Shown in pieces: positions 55,334 to 63,991 of a stretch of 64,000 nucleotides of DNA. The notes under the pieces were generated by a model. The model made no database searches. It was not told the DNA's origin and saw nothing but the letters and a program-made list of their open reading frames with translations. A program made the translations under genes and the position numbers. The stretch is from JAEZHK01 sp040768845. Its GTDB lineage: Bacteria > Bacillota > Clostridia > Christensenellales > Aristaeellaceae. The stretch lies in assembly GCA_040768845.1 (NCBI GenBank), contig JAXGME010000003.1, positions 346,838-410,837 of the forward strand, read 5' to 3'. The first letter of the stretch is position 1, and each line of letters begins with the position of its first letter.

Positions 55334-56224
55334 ATGGACGGATTTATCAATCTGCTCAAGCCGCCGGGCATGACTTCTTCGGACGCGGTATTCCGGGTGC
55401 GCAAGATCCTTCCGCGAGGGGTAAAGGTGGGCCACGGCGGCACGCTGGACCCGGACGCGGCGGGGGTACTGCCGGTGTGCGTCGGCCGGGGGACGCGGCT
55501 TTTTGACTATCTGATCGACAAGACGAAGGTATACGTCACCGAGGCGCGGCTGGGCATTGAAACCGATACCCAGGACGCTACCGGCACCGTGGTGGCGCGG
55601 GCGCCGGTCGAGGCCGACGAGGCGGCGATCCGCGCCGCGATGGCCGCCCTCACCGGCGACATTTTGCAGGTTCCGCCAATGTATTCCGCCGTCAAGCGGG
55701 GCGGGCGGCGCATGTACGATCTGGCCCGGAAGGGCGAAACGGTGGAGCTCGCGCCCCGCCCCGCGCGGGTGGACGTCTTTCAATATCTGCGCCCCACCGG
55801 ACCGGACCGCTTTTTGGCGCGCGTCGAGTGCGGCAAGGGCGTGTACGTGCGCACGCTGATCCACGATCTGGGCAGGATGCTGGGCTGCGGCGCGCACATG
55901 GCGTTTCTGCTCAGGGTACGCGCGGGGGTCTTTGACATCGCCTCCGCCGTCACACCTTCTGAACTGGCGGAGGCGGGCCCGGCGGCCTGCCTGATGCCTT
56001 TGGACGCGCCGATCATGCATCTGCCGGCGGTAAGCGTCCGCCCGGCCGCCGCGCGCCGGCTCATGAGCGGCAACCCGATCGCCTGCGGCGATCTGGATGG
56101 GATTGCGCCGGCGGGGGAGCCGGTGCGGGTGTACCTGGACGGCGGCTTTGCCGCCATCGGACAGGCGGACGGGGATGGCTGGCTCCGGCTTCGGGCCGTG
56201 CTGACCGAGACGCACGGAGCGTAG
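55334..56224 (+). CDS. truB: tRNA pseudouridine(55) synthase
   Basis: 296 residues. Makes pseudouridine 55 in the T loop. LLKPPGMTSSDAV, the active-site block HGGTLDPDAAGVLPV with catalytic Asp, VPPMYSAVKRGGRRMYDLAR and CGKGVYVRTLIHDLG are typical. ATG 55334 after GAGG. ribF, which often follows truB, is absent here. Confidence 0.95.
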   Translation: MDGFINLLKPPGMTSSDAVFRVRKILPRGVKVGHGGTLDPDAAGVLPVCVGRGTRLFDYLIDKTKVYVTEARLGIETDTQDATGTVVARAPVEADEAAIRAAMAALTGDILQVPPMYSAVKRGGRRMYDLARKGETVELAPRPARVDVFQYLRPTGPDRFLARVECGKGVYVRTLIHDLGRMLGCGAHMAFLLRVRAGVFDIASAVTPSELAEAGPAACLMPLDAPIMHLPAVSVRPAAARRLMSGNPIACGDLDGIAPAGEPVRVYLDGGFAAIGQADGDGWLRLRAVLTETHGA

Positions 56225-56235
56225 ATTGTCGTTTT

Positions 56236-56265
56236 GCCCCGGCCCGGCATTGCCCGGGCCGGGGC
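56236..56265 (+). other. Perfect 12-bp stem hairpin after truB overlapping the next -35 box
   Basis: GCCCCGGCCCGG (56236-56247) pairs with CCGGGCCGGGGC (56254-56265). There is no T-tract downstream, so termination is uncertain. Confidence 0.45.
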
Positions 56266-56279
56266 GGCTGTGTTATACT
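56250..56279 (+). promoter_or_regulatory. Promoter for the M23 peptidase gene
   Basis: TTGCCC (56250-56255), 18 bases, TATACT (56274-56279). Confidence 0.6.
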
Positions 56280-56322
56280 TATTGAAAAATGTCGTCAAGA
56301 CGCGAAGAGAGGGAATCGGCAC

Positions 56323-58041
56323 ATGCGAAGCGGGCGGATCGCGCTCTGGGTGCTGGCGGCGCTTTGGTGTCTCGGCGGCGCGGCGCGCGCCGCCGTGGGC
56401 GACGTCACCTACGGCCCCTGGAGCGATTGGCGCGATCAGCCCATCGAAACCCGTACGGACCTCTTCATCGAAAAGCGGCAGGTGGAGCGAAGGATTACGC
56501 GGACCGTCTGGCGCTATTCCCGCTATGCGGCGGATTCGGGCTATGCGGCCGAAGGTCCGGCGGCGGCCCGGGAGGTGCTGGAGGCGGACGCGCCGCTGGT
56601 GGTGGCGGGCGTCCGGGACGGGAAGACCGTCTACCAGGGCGAATGGTTTAACCAACTGACGCTGGCGCTTTACGGACAGCGGGAGACCGTGACCCAATAC
56701 CGTGCCCGGGAGATCTTTATGGAAACCTGCGCCATTTCACCCGCCTCCATCGTGCTGGAGGTGGGCGAGCATGTGCAGCTGGGCATCGAGCTATTGGACG
56801 GCGGCGACTACAGCCTGACCAGCGACGACCACGCCGTCGCGTCCGTCGATCAGGGCGGGCTCTTGTCGGCCTGCGCGCCCGGGCGGACGCAGATTGTGCT
56901 GATTTACGGCGAGCAGCGCGCCGCCTGCCAGGTGCTGGTGGTGGAGCGCCCGGCCGACATCGCCGAGGGTGCCGTGGCGCTCCGGCTGTCCGGAACGCGG
57001 CTGACCGTCGGCTACGAGGCGCTCCGCAAGGAGGTCACGGGCCTGAAGCTGGCGGCGGAGCCCGAGGGAAGCGCGGCCGACCCGGCGAAGCGCCTTCTCG
57101 TCTCCGGCGTGGACGGGGACAGCTTTTCCCTGCGAGCGCTGTGCCCGCGCATCGCCTACCTTGTCGCGCCGCTTTCGGATGACGGCGCGGTCGAGTGCGG
57201 CGGCGCCGGGATCTGGATGCTCAAGGACATCCGGGACCGCTATGCGCAGATCGAAAAGCTTGCGGAGGAAAAGGCGCGCCTTCGGCAGGACGGCATGCCC
57301 ACGGCGGAGCCGGAGGTGGGCAGCTACGCGGATTTTGCGGATGAGGGCCGCGCGTCTCACCGGTTCCGCGCGTTTTTGACGCCCGAGGGGGATTGCGTTC
57401 TGACGCTCCAGGCGGACCCCGCCCGCGCGCTGACCGCGGACCGGGCGGAGGCGGGCGCGCAGCTCTCCGTTGCGGCGCTGGATCTGAACGACCCGCGCCA
57501 GCGGTGGTCCTTTGCGCCGGAAAAGGCCGACGTGACGGCCGAGGTGTGGCGTCTGCCCGTTTCGGAGAACAGCTTCTGCCAGATTACCGACGATTTTAAG
57601 ACCATGGCCCGGGACGGCGACAAGCACGACGGCGTCGACTTCTCGCCCAGCGGCGACGAGCGCGTGCTGGCGGTGGCCGCGGGCCGTGTGGTGCGCGTGG
57701 ACGACCGGTGTACCCACGATTACCGAAAGACCAAAAAGAACAAGTACGGGCGCTACATCGATCCCTGCGATCTGAAGGACGGCATCGTTTCGAAATACGG
57801 CAGCTACGGCAAGTACGTGACCATCCAGCACGAGGACGGCACCCGCAGCATGTACGCGCACCTGTCGAAGATTCTGGTCAAGAGCGGACAGAAGGTGAAA
57901 AAGGGGCAGGTCATCGGGGTGATGGGCTCCACCGGCAGCTCCAACGGCACCCACCTGCACTTCGAGGTGCGGGTGTCCGGCCGGGCCGTCGACCCAAGGT
58001 ACTTTCTGGACCTGCCGGAAATTGGCCAATATGTTCCATAA
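56323..58041 (+). CDS. Secreted M23 (LytM-type) peptidase with an Ig-like domain
   Basis: 572 residues. Signal peptide of about 24 residues; a novel N-terminal region; an Ig-like module (about 145-205: IVLEVGEHVQLGIELLDGG, VASVDQGGLLSACAPGRTQI); a linker; and a C-terminal LytM domain with HDGVDFSPSG (first zinc ligands) and NGTHLHFEVRV (HxH). GAGAGGG precedes the ATG. It should cut or remodel peptidoglycan peptides. It lies between truB and rpsO. Confidence 0.88.
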   Translation: MRSGRIALWVLAALWCLGGAARAAVGDVTYGPWSDWRDQPIETRTDLFIEKRQVERRITRTVWRYSRYAADSGYAAEGPAAAREVLEADAPLVVAGVRDGKTVYQGEWFNQLTLALYGQRETVTQYRAREIFMETCAISPASIVLEVGEHVQLGIELLDGGDYSLTSDDHAVASVDQGGLLSACAPGRTQIVLIYGEQRAACQVLVVERPADIAEGAVALRLSGTRLTVGYEALRKEVTGLKLAAEPEGSAADPAKRLLVSGVDGDSFSLRALCPRIAYLVAPLSDDGAVECGGAGIWMLKDIRDRYAQIEKLAEEKARLRQDGMPTAEPEVGSYADFADEGRASHRFRAFLTPEGDCVLTLQADPARALTADRAEAGAQLSVAALDLNDPRQRWSFAPEKADVTAEVWRLPVSENSFCQITDDFKTMARDGDKHDGVDFSPSGDERVLAVAAGRVVRVDDRCTHDYRKTKKNKYGRYIDPCDLKDGIVSKYGSYGKYVTIQHEDGTRSMYAHLSKILVKSGQKVKKGQVIGVMGSTGSSNGTHLHFEVRVSGRAVDPRYFLDLPEIGQYVP

Positions 58042-58057
58042 CTTCACAAAAAGTGCA

Positions 58058-58086
58058 TTTACATCGGCCCCCCGGTATGATAAAAT
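58058..58086 (+). promoter_or_regulatory. SigA promoter for rpsO
   Basis: TTTACA (58058-58063), 17 bases, TAAAAT (58081-58086). Confidence 0.75.
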
Positions 58087-58103
58087 GACACTTGCGGCAT
58101 AAT

Positions 58104-58149
58104 AGCCGGAGATTATCCGTTTGCTCGGTCTGCCGAATCTCCAACGGCT
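58104..58149 (+). promoter_or_regulatory. Structured rpsO leader, candidate S15-binding element
   Basis: AGCCG (58104-58108) pairs with CGGCT (58145-58149) and GAGATT (58109-58114) with AATCTC (58136-58141), with a 3-base bulge and an inner CCG/CGG stem. It lies in the roughly 100-base leader, like autoregulatory S15 leaders in other bacteria. Confidence 0.5.
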
Positions 58150-58189
58150 CACCTGGCTTGCGGGCTTATGAAATCGGAGGAATACGCGC

Positions 58190-58450
58190 ATGGAAACCAC
58201 CAAGCAGGAAATCATTGCCCAATACGGCCGCCACGAAGGCGACACCGGCTCCCCCGAGGTGCAGATCGCGCTTCTGACCGCGCGCATCAACCACCTGAAC
58301 GAGCACCTGAAGGAGCACAAGAAGGACCACCACTCCCGTCGCGGCCTTTTGCTGATGGTCGGCCAGCGCCGTGGCCTTCTGGACTACCTGAAGAAGACCG
58401 ACATCGAAAACTACCGCGGCCTGATTGCCAAGCTGGGTCTGCGCAAGTAA
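58190..58450 (+). CDS. rpsO: 30S ribosomal protein S15
   Basis: 86 residues, normal length. GDTGSPEVQIALLTARINHLNEHLKEHKKDHHSRRGLL is the family core. CGGAGG precedes the ATG. rpsO-pnp is a conserved pair. Confidence 0.98.
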   Translation: METTKQEIIAQYGRHEGDTGSPEVQIALLTARINHLNEHLKEHKKDHHSRRGLLLMVGQRRGLLDYLKKTDIENYRGLIAKLGLRK

Positions 58451-58482
58451 TGCTTGCCAAGGCCGCGTCCCTGAGATGAACA

Positions 58483-58527
58483 AAACGCCGTCGTTTGGGG
58501 GATACTGCCCTAAGCGGCGGTTTTTGC
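58483..58527 (+). terminator. Probable terminator between rpsO and pnp
   Basis: An imperfect stem of AACGCCGTCGTTTGGGG with CCCTAAGCGGCGG, followed by five T. Confidence 0.55.
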
Positions 58528-58599
58528 AGTCATTTGCCGGCTGCCTGATACGGTTTCAATGAAAAGAAATAGATAGAATGCCCACAAGGAGGGGAAACC

Positions 58600-60759
58600 A
58601 TGTTCAAGAGTTACAGTTACGAATTGGGCGGAAGAACGCTGACGCTGGAGTTCGGCAAGTACGCCGAGCAGGCCAGCGGCTCGGTCTTTGTCCGCTACGG
58701 CGACACGTGCATTTTGGTGACGGCCACCGTCGCCGAGACGCCGCGCCCGGGCATCGACTTCTTCCCGCTGAGCGTGGACTTCGAGGAGAAGCTCTACGCC
58801 GTCGGCAAGATTCCCGGCGGCTGGATCCGCCGCGAAGGCCGCCCGGCCGAGAAGGCCATTTTGACCAGCCGCCTGATTGACCGGCCGCTGAGGCCGCTGT
58901 TCCCCAAGGGAATGCGTCATGACGTCTCCGTCGTTGCGACGGTCATGTCGATGGATTCCAACAATACCCCCGAAGTGCCCGCGATGATCGGTTCGTCCAT
59001 CGCGCTGTCCATCAGCTGCATTCCCTTTGCCGGCCCCACCGGCGCGGTCAACGTCGGCTATGTGGACGGAAAATACATCATCAACCCCAACGATGCCCAG
59101 CGGGCCGAAAGCCTGATGCAGCTCACCGTCGCCGGCACGAAAGAGGCCGTGCTGATGGTCGAGGCGGGCGCCAAGGAGGTCTCTGAAGAAGTTATGCTGG
59201 GCGGCATCCTGTTCGCCCACGAGGAGATCAAAAAACTGGTGGCGTTCCAGGAGCAGATCGTGGCCGAGATCGGCAAGCCCAAGCGGGAGTTCCCGCTGGT
59301 GCTGCCGGGCGACGACGTGAAGGCCGCCGTGCGCGAATACGCGATGGACAAGGTCCGCTACGTGTTTGAAACCTTTGACCGGCAGGAGCGCCAGGTGCGC
59401 GAGGCCGAGCTCAAGGCGGAGGTCAAGGCCCACTTTGCCGAGCAGTTTGCCGGCCGCGAGGGCGAAATCGGCGACGCGCTGTACGCGCTTCAGAAGGAAG
59501 TCATGCGCCGCCGCATCATCGACGAGGGCGTCCGCCCCGACGGCCGTAAGCTGACGGAGGTGCGCCCCATCTGGTGTGAAACCAGCGTGCTGCCCCGCGC
59601 CCACGGCTCCGCCGTGTTCACCCGCGGCCAGACCCAGGTCATGACCACCGTTACGCTGGCGCCGGTATCGGAACAGCAGGAACTGGATACCATCTATCCC
59701 GAGGAATCCAAGCGCTACATGCACCACTACAACTTCCCGGGCTATTCCACCGGCGAAGCCAAGCCCGCCCGCAGCCCGGGCCGCCGCGAAATCGGCCACG
59801 GCGCGCTGGCCGAGCGCGCGCTGGAGCCCATGATTCCCTGCACGGACGACTTCCCCTACGCGCTGCGCCTGGTCAGCGAGGTCATGAGCTCCAACGGCTC
59901 CACCTCCCAGGCCTCCGTGTGCGGCTCCACGCTGGCGCTGATGGACGCGGGTGTGCCGATCAAGCGGCCCGTGGGCGGCGTGGCGATGGGCCTGATCAAG
60001 GACGAGGCCAGCGGCAAAGTGGCGGTTTTGACCGACATCCAGGGCCTTGAGGACTTCCTGGGCGACATGGACTTCAAGGTCGCGGGCACGGCCCTGGGCA
60101 TCACCGCGATCCAGATGGACATCAAGATCAAGGGCATTGACGAGCCCATCCTGCGCCAGGCGCTGGCCCAGGCGCTGGACGGCCGCATGCACATTCTGGG
60201 CAAGATGCTGGACGCGCTGCCGGCCCCCCGCCCGAACCTTTCAAAGTACGCGCCCAAGATCGTCGTGTTCAAGATCAATCCGGAGAAGATCGGCGAGGTG
60301 GTCGGCCCCCGCGGCAAGACCATCAACAAGATCATCGAGCAGACCGGCGTCAAGATCGACATCGAGGACGACGGCAGCGTCTACATCGCGACCTCCGACG
60401 AGGAGGCCGCCGCGAAGGCCCGCCGGATCATCGAGGGCATTACCAAGGAGCTCAAGCTGGGCGACGAGTTCGAGGGCACCGTGGTGCGCATCATGCCCTT
60501 CGGCGCGTTCCTGGAGTACGCCCCCGGCAAGGACGGCATGCTGCACATCTCCAAGATGGCCAACGAGCGCGTGGACAAGGTGGAGGACGTGGTCAACATC
60601 GGCGACAAGCTGCCCGTCAAGGTGGCGGAGATCGACGGCCAGGGCCGCGTCAATCTGATCCGGACCGACATCGAGTACGACAACCCGGCCATGCCGGTTC
60701 GCCGCCCGCCCCAGAGGCGCGACGGCGGCCGCGACGGCGGAAGACCCTTCAGGCGCTGA
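58600..60759 (+). CDS. pnp: Polyribonucleotide nucleotidyltransferase (PNPase)
   Basis: 719 residues. 3'-5' phosphorolytic exoribonuclease. Two RNase PH domains (GWIRREGRPAEKAILTSRLIDRPLRPLFPKG; VRPDGRKLTEVRPI, FPYALRLVSEVMSSNGSTSQASVCG), a KH domain (IGEVVGPRGKTINKI) and an S1 domain (GDEFEGTVVRIMPFGAFLE), then an Arg/Gly-rich tail. AAGGAGGGG before the ATG. Confidence 0.98.
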   Translation: MFKSYSYELGGRTLTLEFGKYAEQASGSVFVRYGDTCILVTATVAETPRPGIDFFPLSVDFEEKLYAVGKIPGGWIRREGRPAEKAILTSRLIDRPLRPLFPKGMRHDVSVVATVMSMDSNNTPEVPAMIGSSIALSISCIPFAGPTGAVNVGYVDGKYIINPNDAQRAESLMQLTVAGTKEAVLMVEAGAKEVSEEVMLGGILFAHEEIKKLVAFQEQIVAEIGKPKREFPLVLPGDDVKAAVREYAMDKVRYVFETFDRQERQVREAELKAEVKAHFAEQFAGREGEIGDALYALQKEVMRRRIIDEGVRPDGRKLTEVRPIWCETSVLPRAHGSAVFTRGQTQVMTTVTLAPVSEQQELDTIYPEESKRYMHHYNFPGYSTGEAKPARSPGRREIGHGALAERALEPMIPCTDDFPYALRLVSEVMSSNGSTSQASVCGSTLALMDAGVPIKRPVGGVAMGLIKDEASGKVAVLTDIQGLEDFLGDMDFKVAGTALGITAIQMDIKIKGIDEPILRQALAQALDGRMHILGKMLDALPAPRPNLSKYAPKIVVFKINPEKIGEVVGPRGKTINKIIEQTGVKIDIEDDGSVYIATSDEEAAAKARRIIEGITKELKLGDEFEGTVVRIMPFGAFLEYAPGKDGMLHISKMANERVDKVEDVVNIGDKLPVKVAEIDGQGRVNLIRTDIEYDNPAMPVRRPPQRRDGGRDGGRPFRR

Positions 60760-60767
60760 GCACCTGC

Positions 60768-60806
60768 GCGGGGAATTGGGCGGTGCCCGGTTCCCCCCGC
60801 TTTTTT
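60768..60806 (+). terminator. Intrinsic terminator between pnp and the M16 peptidase gene
   Basis: GCGGGGAA (60768-60775) with TTCCCCCCGC (60791-60800), inner GGGC/GCCC, then six T immediately before the next ribosome binding site. Confidence 0.75.
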
Positions 60807-60819
60807 CAGGAGGAAACGC

Positions 60820-62055
60820 ATGTACGATCAACACACGCTCCCCAACGGCCTCAGGATCATCGCCGAGCGCATTCCCCACTTCCGGTCGGTGTCGGCGGGC
60901 CTGTGGATCGGGAGCGGCTCCCAGTATGAAACAAAGCGGCAGGGCGGCATCAGCCACTTCATCGAGCACATGCTCTTCAAGGGCACGAAAAAGCGCTCCG
61001 CCCGGGAGATCGCGGAGGCAATGGACGCCGTCGGCGGCCAGCTCAACGCCTTTACATCCAAGGAATGCACCTGCTTTTATGCCAAGGTGGTGGACGAGGA
61101 CCTGCCGCTGGCGGTGGATGTGCTGTCGGACATCGTGCTCCACTCCGCGCTGAGCCCGCAGGAGTTGGAGAAGGAGAAGGGCGTCATTCTGGAAGAGATC
61201 TCCATGGCGGAGGATTCGCCGGAGGATCTGGTCAGCGAGCTCATCATGCTGGCGCAGTTCGGTGACCAGCCGCTGGCCCGGCCCATTTTGGGCACGGAGG
61301 ATTCCGTCGGCGGGCTGACCCGTCCGCGGCTCATGAGCTATTTCCGGAAGTTTTACCGGCCCGACAACGCGGTGCTGGCGCTGGCCGGCAACTACGATTG
61401 GGCGCGGGTGGTGGCCCTGGCGGAGCAGTACCTGGGTCCGTGGCCGGAGGGCGAGCACACCGCCGCCTACCGCACAAAGCGCGCGAAGCCGCAGATCATC
61501 CGCCGGGAAAAGGACATTGAGCAGCTGCACCTGACGCTGGGGTATCCCGGCGTGCCGCAGGATTCGGACGAGATCTACCCCATGTCGATCCTCAACAGCG
61601 TGCTGGGCGGCGCCATGAGCTCGCGGCTGTTCCAGTCCATCCGCGAGGAGCGGGGGCTGGCCTACACCGTATACAGTTACCCGGCGTCCTATTCGGACGC
61701 GGGCCTCTTTGCCGTCTATGCGGGCACCAGTCTGGAGCACGGCCCCCAGGTGCTTGAGCTGATCCGCCTGGAAGCGGACAAGGTTCTCCGGGAGGGCCTC
61801 ACGCCCCAGGAGTTTGACCAGGCGCGCGCCCAGCTCAAGGGCAGCTACATTCTGGGCCTCGAATCCACCGCCAGCCGCATGAACGCGCTGGGGCGGCGCA
61901 AGCTGCTCTTGGGCAACGAGCAGACGGAGGAACAGGTCATCGCCAAGATCGACGCGATCACTTATGATTCCGTCATGGATGTGACGCGGAAGATCCTGAG
62001 CGCCGAACCGTCCTGTGCGCTGGTGGGAAAGGGCGCGGAAGGGCTGGAGGTCTGA
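60820..62055 (+). CDS. M16 family zinc peptidase (MlpA/YmxG-like)
   Basis: 411 residues. The inverted zinc motif HFIEH (46-50) with a distal Glu in ILEEISMAED; GGQLNAFTSKECTCFYA and the C-terminal ARAQLKGSYILGLESTASRMN complete the processing-peptidase pattern. In Bacillus the equivalent gene lies between pnp and spoVFA. CAGGAGG before the ATG. Confidence 0.94.
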   Translation: MYDQHTLPNGLRIIAERIPHFRSVSAGLWIGSGSQYETKRQGGISHFIEHMLFKGTKKRSAREIAEAMDAVGGQLNAFTSKECTCFYAKVVDEDLPLAVDVLSDIVLHSALSPQELEKEKGVILEEISMAEDSPEDLVSELIMLAQFGDQPLARPILGTEDSVGGLTRPRLMSYFRKFYRPDNAVLALAGNYDWARVVALAEQYLGPWPEGEHTAAYRTKRAKPQIIRREKDIEQLHLTLGYPGVPQDSDEIYPMSILNSVLGGAMSSRLFQSIREERGLAYTVYSYPASYSDAGLFAVYAGTSLEHGPQVLELIRLEADKVLREGLTPQEFDQARAQLKGSYILGLESTASRMNALGRRKLLLGNEQTEEQVIAKIDAITYDSVMDVTRKILSAEPSCALVGKGAEGLEV

Positions 62056-62056
62056 C

Positions 62057-62413
62057 ATGGACAGGCTGGAGCGCATCTTTGAACTGCAAAAGGCGTTCAA
62101 CGACGAATTGGTCGAGCGCCGGGGCCTCGACGGCATTCCGATGGAAAAGTGGATCCAGATGCAGACGCTGGCCACCATTTCGGAACTGGCGGAACTGCTG
62201 GACGAGGTCAACTTCAAGTGGTGGAAGAACCCCAAGCCCGTCGACGGGGAGGCGCTTCGCGGGGAACTGGTGGACCTGCTCCACTTCTTCGTCAGCATGT
62301 GCCTCGCCGCCGGCATGGACGCGGGCGAACTGTACGAGCGGTATCTGGAAAAGAACAAGGAAAATTTTGACCGCCAACACGGCCGGTCGGAAAAGCAGGG
62401 CTACGAAATCTGA
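62057..62413 (+). CDS. Dimeric all-alpha dUTPase (dUTPase_2/MazG-like)
   Basis: 118 residues. LERIFELQKAFNDEL, TISELAELLDEVNFKWWK (ExxE metal ligands) and GELVDLLHFFVSMCLAAGM (ExxD), then YLEKNKENFDRQ, match the all-alpha dUTP pyrophosphatase family. It hydrolyses dUTP to dUMP. Starts 1 base after the M16 stop. Confidence 0.88.
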   Translation: MDRLERIFELQKAFNDELVERRGLDGIPMEKWIQMQTLATISELAELLDEVNFKWWKNPKPVDGEALRGELVDLLHFFVSMCLAAGMDAGELYERYLEKNKENFDRQHGRSEKQGYEI

Positions 62414-62429
62414 ACCGCTGCCCTGCCGG

Positions 62430-62454
62430 GCTCCCCCAGTGGGGGAGCTTTTTT
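62430..62454 (+). terminator. Intrinsic terminator after the dUTPase gene
   Basis: GCTCCCCC (62430-62437) pairs with GGGGGAGC (62441-62448), then six T. It separates the pnp unit from the sporulation genes. Confidence 0.93.
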
Positions 62455-62524
62455 GCGCGCTCACGCGCCTTCCCCGCCGGGCATAGGATGCGCTGGGCAA
62501 CGCGCTGGAAGGAGGCGGGGACGT

Positions 62525-63370
62525 ATGGAACTGGTGGCGATCGGAGGCGATCTCCGGTATGCGCACCTGGTCGATTGGGCGCGCCGGGACGGCGCGGACG
62601 CGGCGGGGCTCGGGCTGGAATACGCGGGGGTGGACATCCCGCGCGCCGCGCTGGCAGACCTGGGCTCGGCGGAGATGGTGGTGCTACATAACCCCTTTGG
62701 CGCGCAGGGCATGGTCTTTCCCTACGCGCGGGACCCTTGCGCGGCGGCCGAGGTATGGGCGGCGCTGCCGCCCGGTACGCCGGTGCTTCTGTTTGGGCCC
62801 GGCGTGCCGCCGGAGGAATTCCATCGCCGGTATCCGATCATCAACCTCAACGGAAACGAGCGCCTGACGCTGCGCAACGCCGTATTTACGGCCGAGGGCG
62901 CGCTTCACGCCGCCGCCGAGCGCGCGTTCTTTTCGCTGTCCGAGGCGGACGCGATGGTGGTCGGCTACGGACGCATCGGCCGCGCGCTGACGGGCATGCT
63001 GCTGGGCTGTGGCACCCGGGTGACGGTGGCCGCGCGCTCACCGGCCGCGCGGGAAATGGCAAAGCGCGCGGGTGCCGAGGCGGTGGATATGGAAGAAATG
63101 CGCCGCGCGCTGCCGCGGCAGCGGATTGTCTTTTCTACGCCGCCCCAGCGCGTGCTGGACGGGCGGCAGTTGGCGCTTTTGCGGCAGGATGTGCTGCTCC
63201 TTGATCTGAGCAGCCCGCCCTACGGCGTAGATCTGGAAGCCGCGCAGGTTCTGGGCCTCGCCGCGTGGCGGGAGCCGGGCCTGCCCGGGCGCTACTGTCC
63301 GGAGAGCGCTGGCCGCGCGCTGCTGGATGCAATTCGTGAGGCAAGGAAAGGAGAGGTTCGCCATGAATGA
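62525..63370 (+). CDS. spoVFA: Dipicolinate synthase subunit A
   Basis: 281 residues. With subunit B makes dipicolinic acid from dihydrodipicolinate in the mother cell of sporulating Firmicutes. N-terminal domain (VAIGGDLRYAHLVD) and a Rossmann domain VVGYGRIGRALTGMLLGCG binding NAD(P). GGAGG before ATG 62525. It overlaps subunit B by 8 bases. A mother-cell promoter (SigE/SigK type) is expected, but none is clear in the short gap. Confidence 0.92.
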   Translation: MELVAIGGDLRYAHLVDWARRDGADAAGLGLEYAGVDIPRAALADLGSAEMVVLHNPFGAQGMVFPYARDPCAAAEVWAALPPGTPVLLFGPGVPPEEFHRRYPIINLNGNERLTLRNAVFTAEGALHAAAERAFFSLSEADAMVVGYGRIGRALTGMLLGCGTRVTVAARSPAAREMAKRAGAEAVDMEEMRRALPRQRIVFSTPPQRVLDGRQLALLRQDVLLLDLSSPPYGVDLEAAQVLGLAAWREPGLPGRYCPESAGRALLDAIREARKGEVRHE

Positions 63371-63959
63371 GCTCAGGGGAAAGCGCATCGCCGTCGCCGT
63401 CACCGGCTCTTTCTGCACCTTCGACAGCGTGTTTGACGCGCTGGAGGACCTGAAAGACGCCGAACTGTACCCCATTCTCTCCGAAAGAGTGTACGCCATG
63501 GACACCCGCTTCGGCACGGCCGCCGCAATCCGCGCGCGGTTGGAGGCGATTTGCGGCCGCGGGTGCTGGCATACGATTCAGGAAGTCGAGCCCATCGGCC
63601 CGCAAAAACTGATGGATCTGGTCGTCGTCGCGCCGTGTACGGGCAACACGCTGGCCAAGATCGCCTGCGGCATCACCGATACTCCGGTCGCCATGGCCGT
63701 CAAATCGCAGCTTCGAAACGCGCGCCCGGTGCTCCTGGGCATCTCCACCAACGACGGGCTCTCGGGCAGCGCCCAAAACATCGGGCGGCTGCTTGAGCGC
63801 AAGCACGTCTACTTCGTACCCTTTGCGCAAGACGACCCGATCCGGAAGCCCGCGTCCCTGGTGCTGGAGGCGGGGGATCTGCGTGCCGCCGTCCTCAGCG
63901 CACTCCGGGGAGAACAGATGCAGCCGATATTGAAGATGAGGGATATTAACAAATTGTGA
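63363..63959 (+). CDS. spoVFB: Dipicolinate synthase subunit B
   Basis: 198 residues, flavoprotein-like fold: KRIAVAVTGSFCTFDSVF, PIGPQKLMDLVVVAPCTGNTLAKIACGITDTPV and ARPVLLGISTNDGLSGSAQNI, typical of SpoVFB. AAAGGAG before ATG 63363, inside the end of spoVFA. Its presence indicates endospore formation. Confidence 0.93.
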   Translation: MNELRGKRIAVAVTGSFCTFDSVFDALEDLKDAELYPILSERVYAMDTRFGTAAAIRARLEAICGRGCWHTIQEVEPIGPQKLMDLVVVAPCTGNTLAKIACGITDTPVAMAVKSQLRNARPVLLGISTNDGLSGSAQNIGRLLERKHVYFVPFAQDDPIRKPASLVLEAGDLRAAVLSALRGEQMQPILKMRDINKL

Positions 63960-63985
63960 AGTCAAAAAAAGTCCGAAAAATGCTA

Positions 63986-63991
63986 TTGACA
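63986..63991 (+). promoter_or_regulatory. Possible -35 box at the right edge
   Basis: TTGACA in an AT-rich stretch 27 bases after spoVFB; the -10 box would lie outside the window. Confidence 0.3.
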
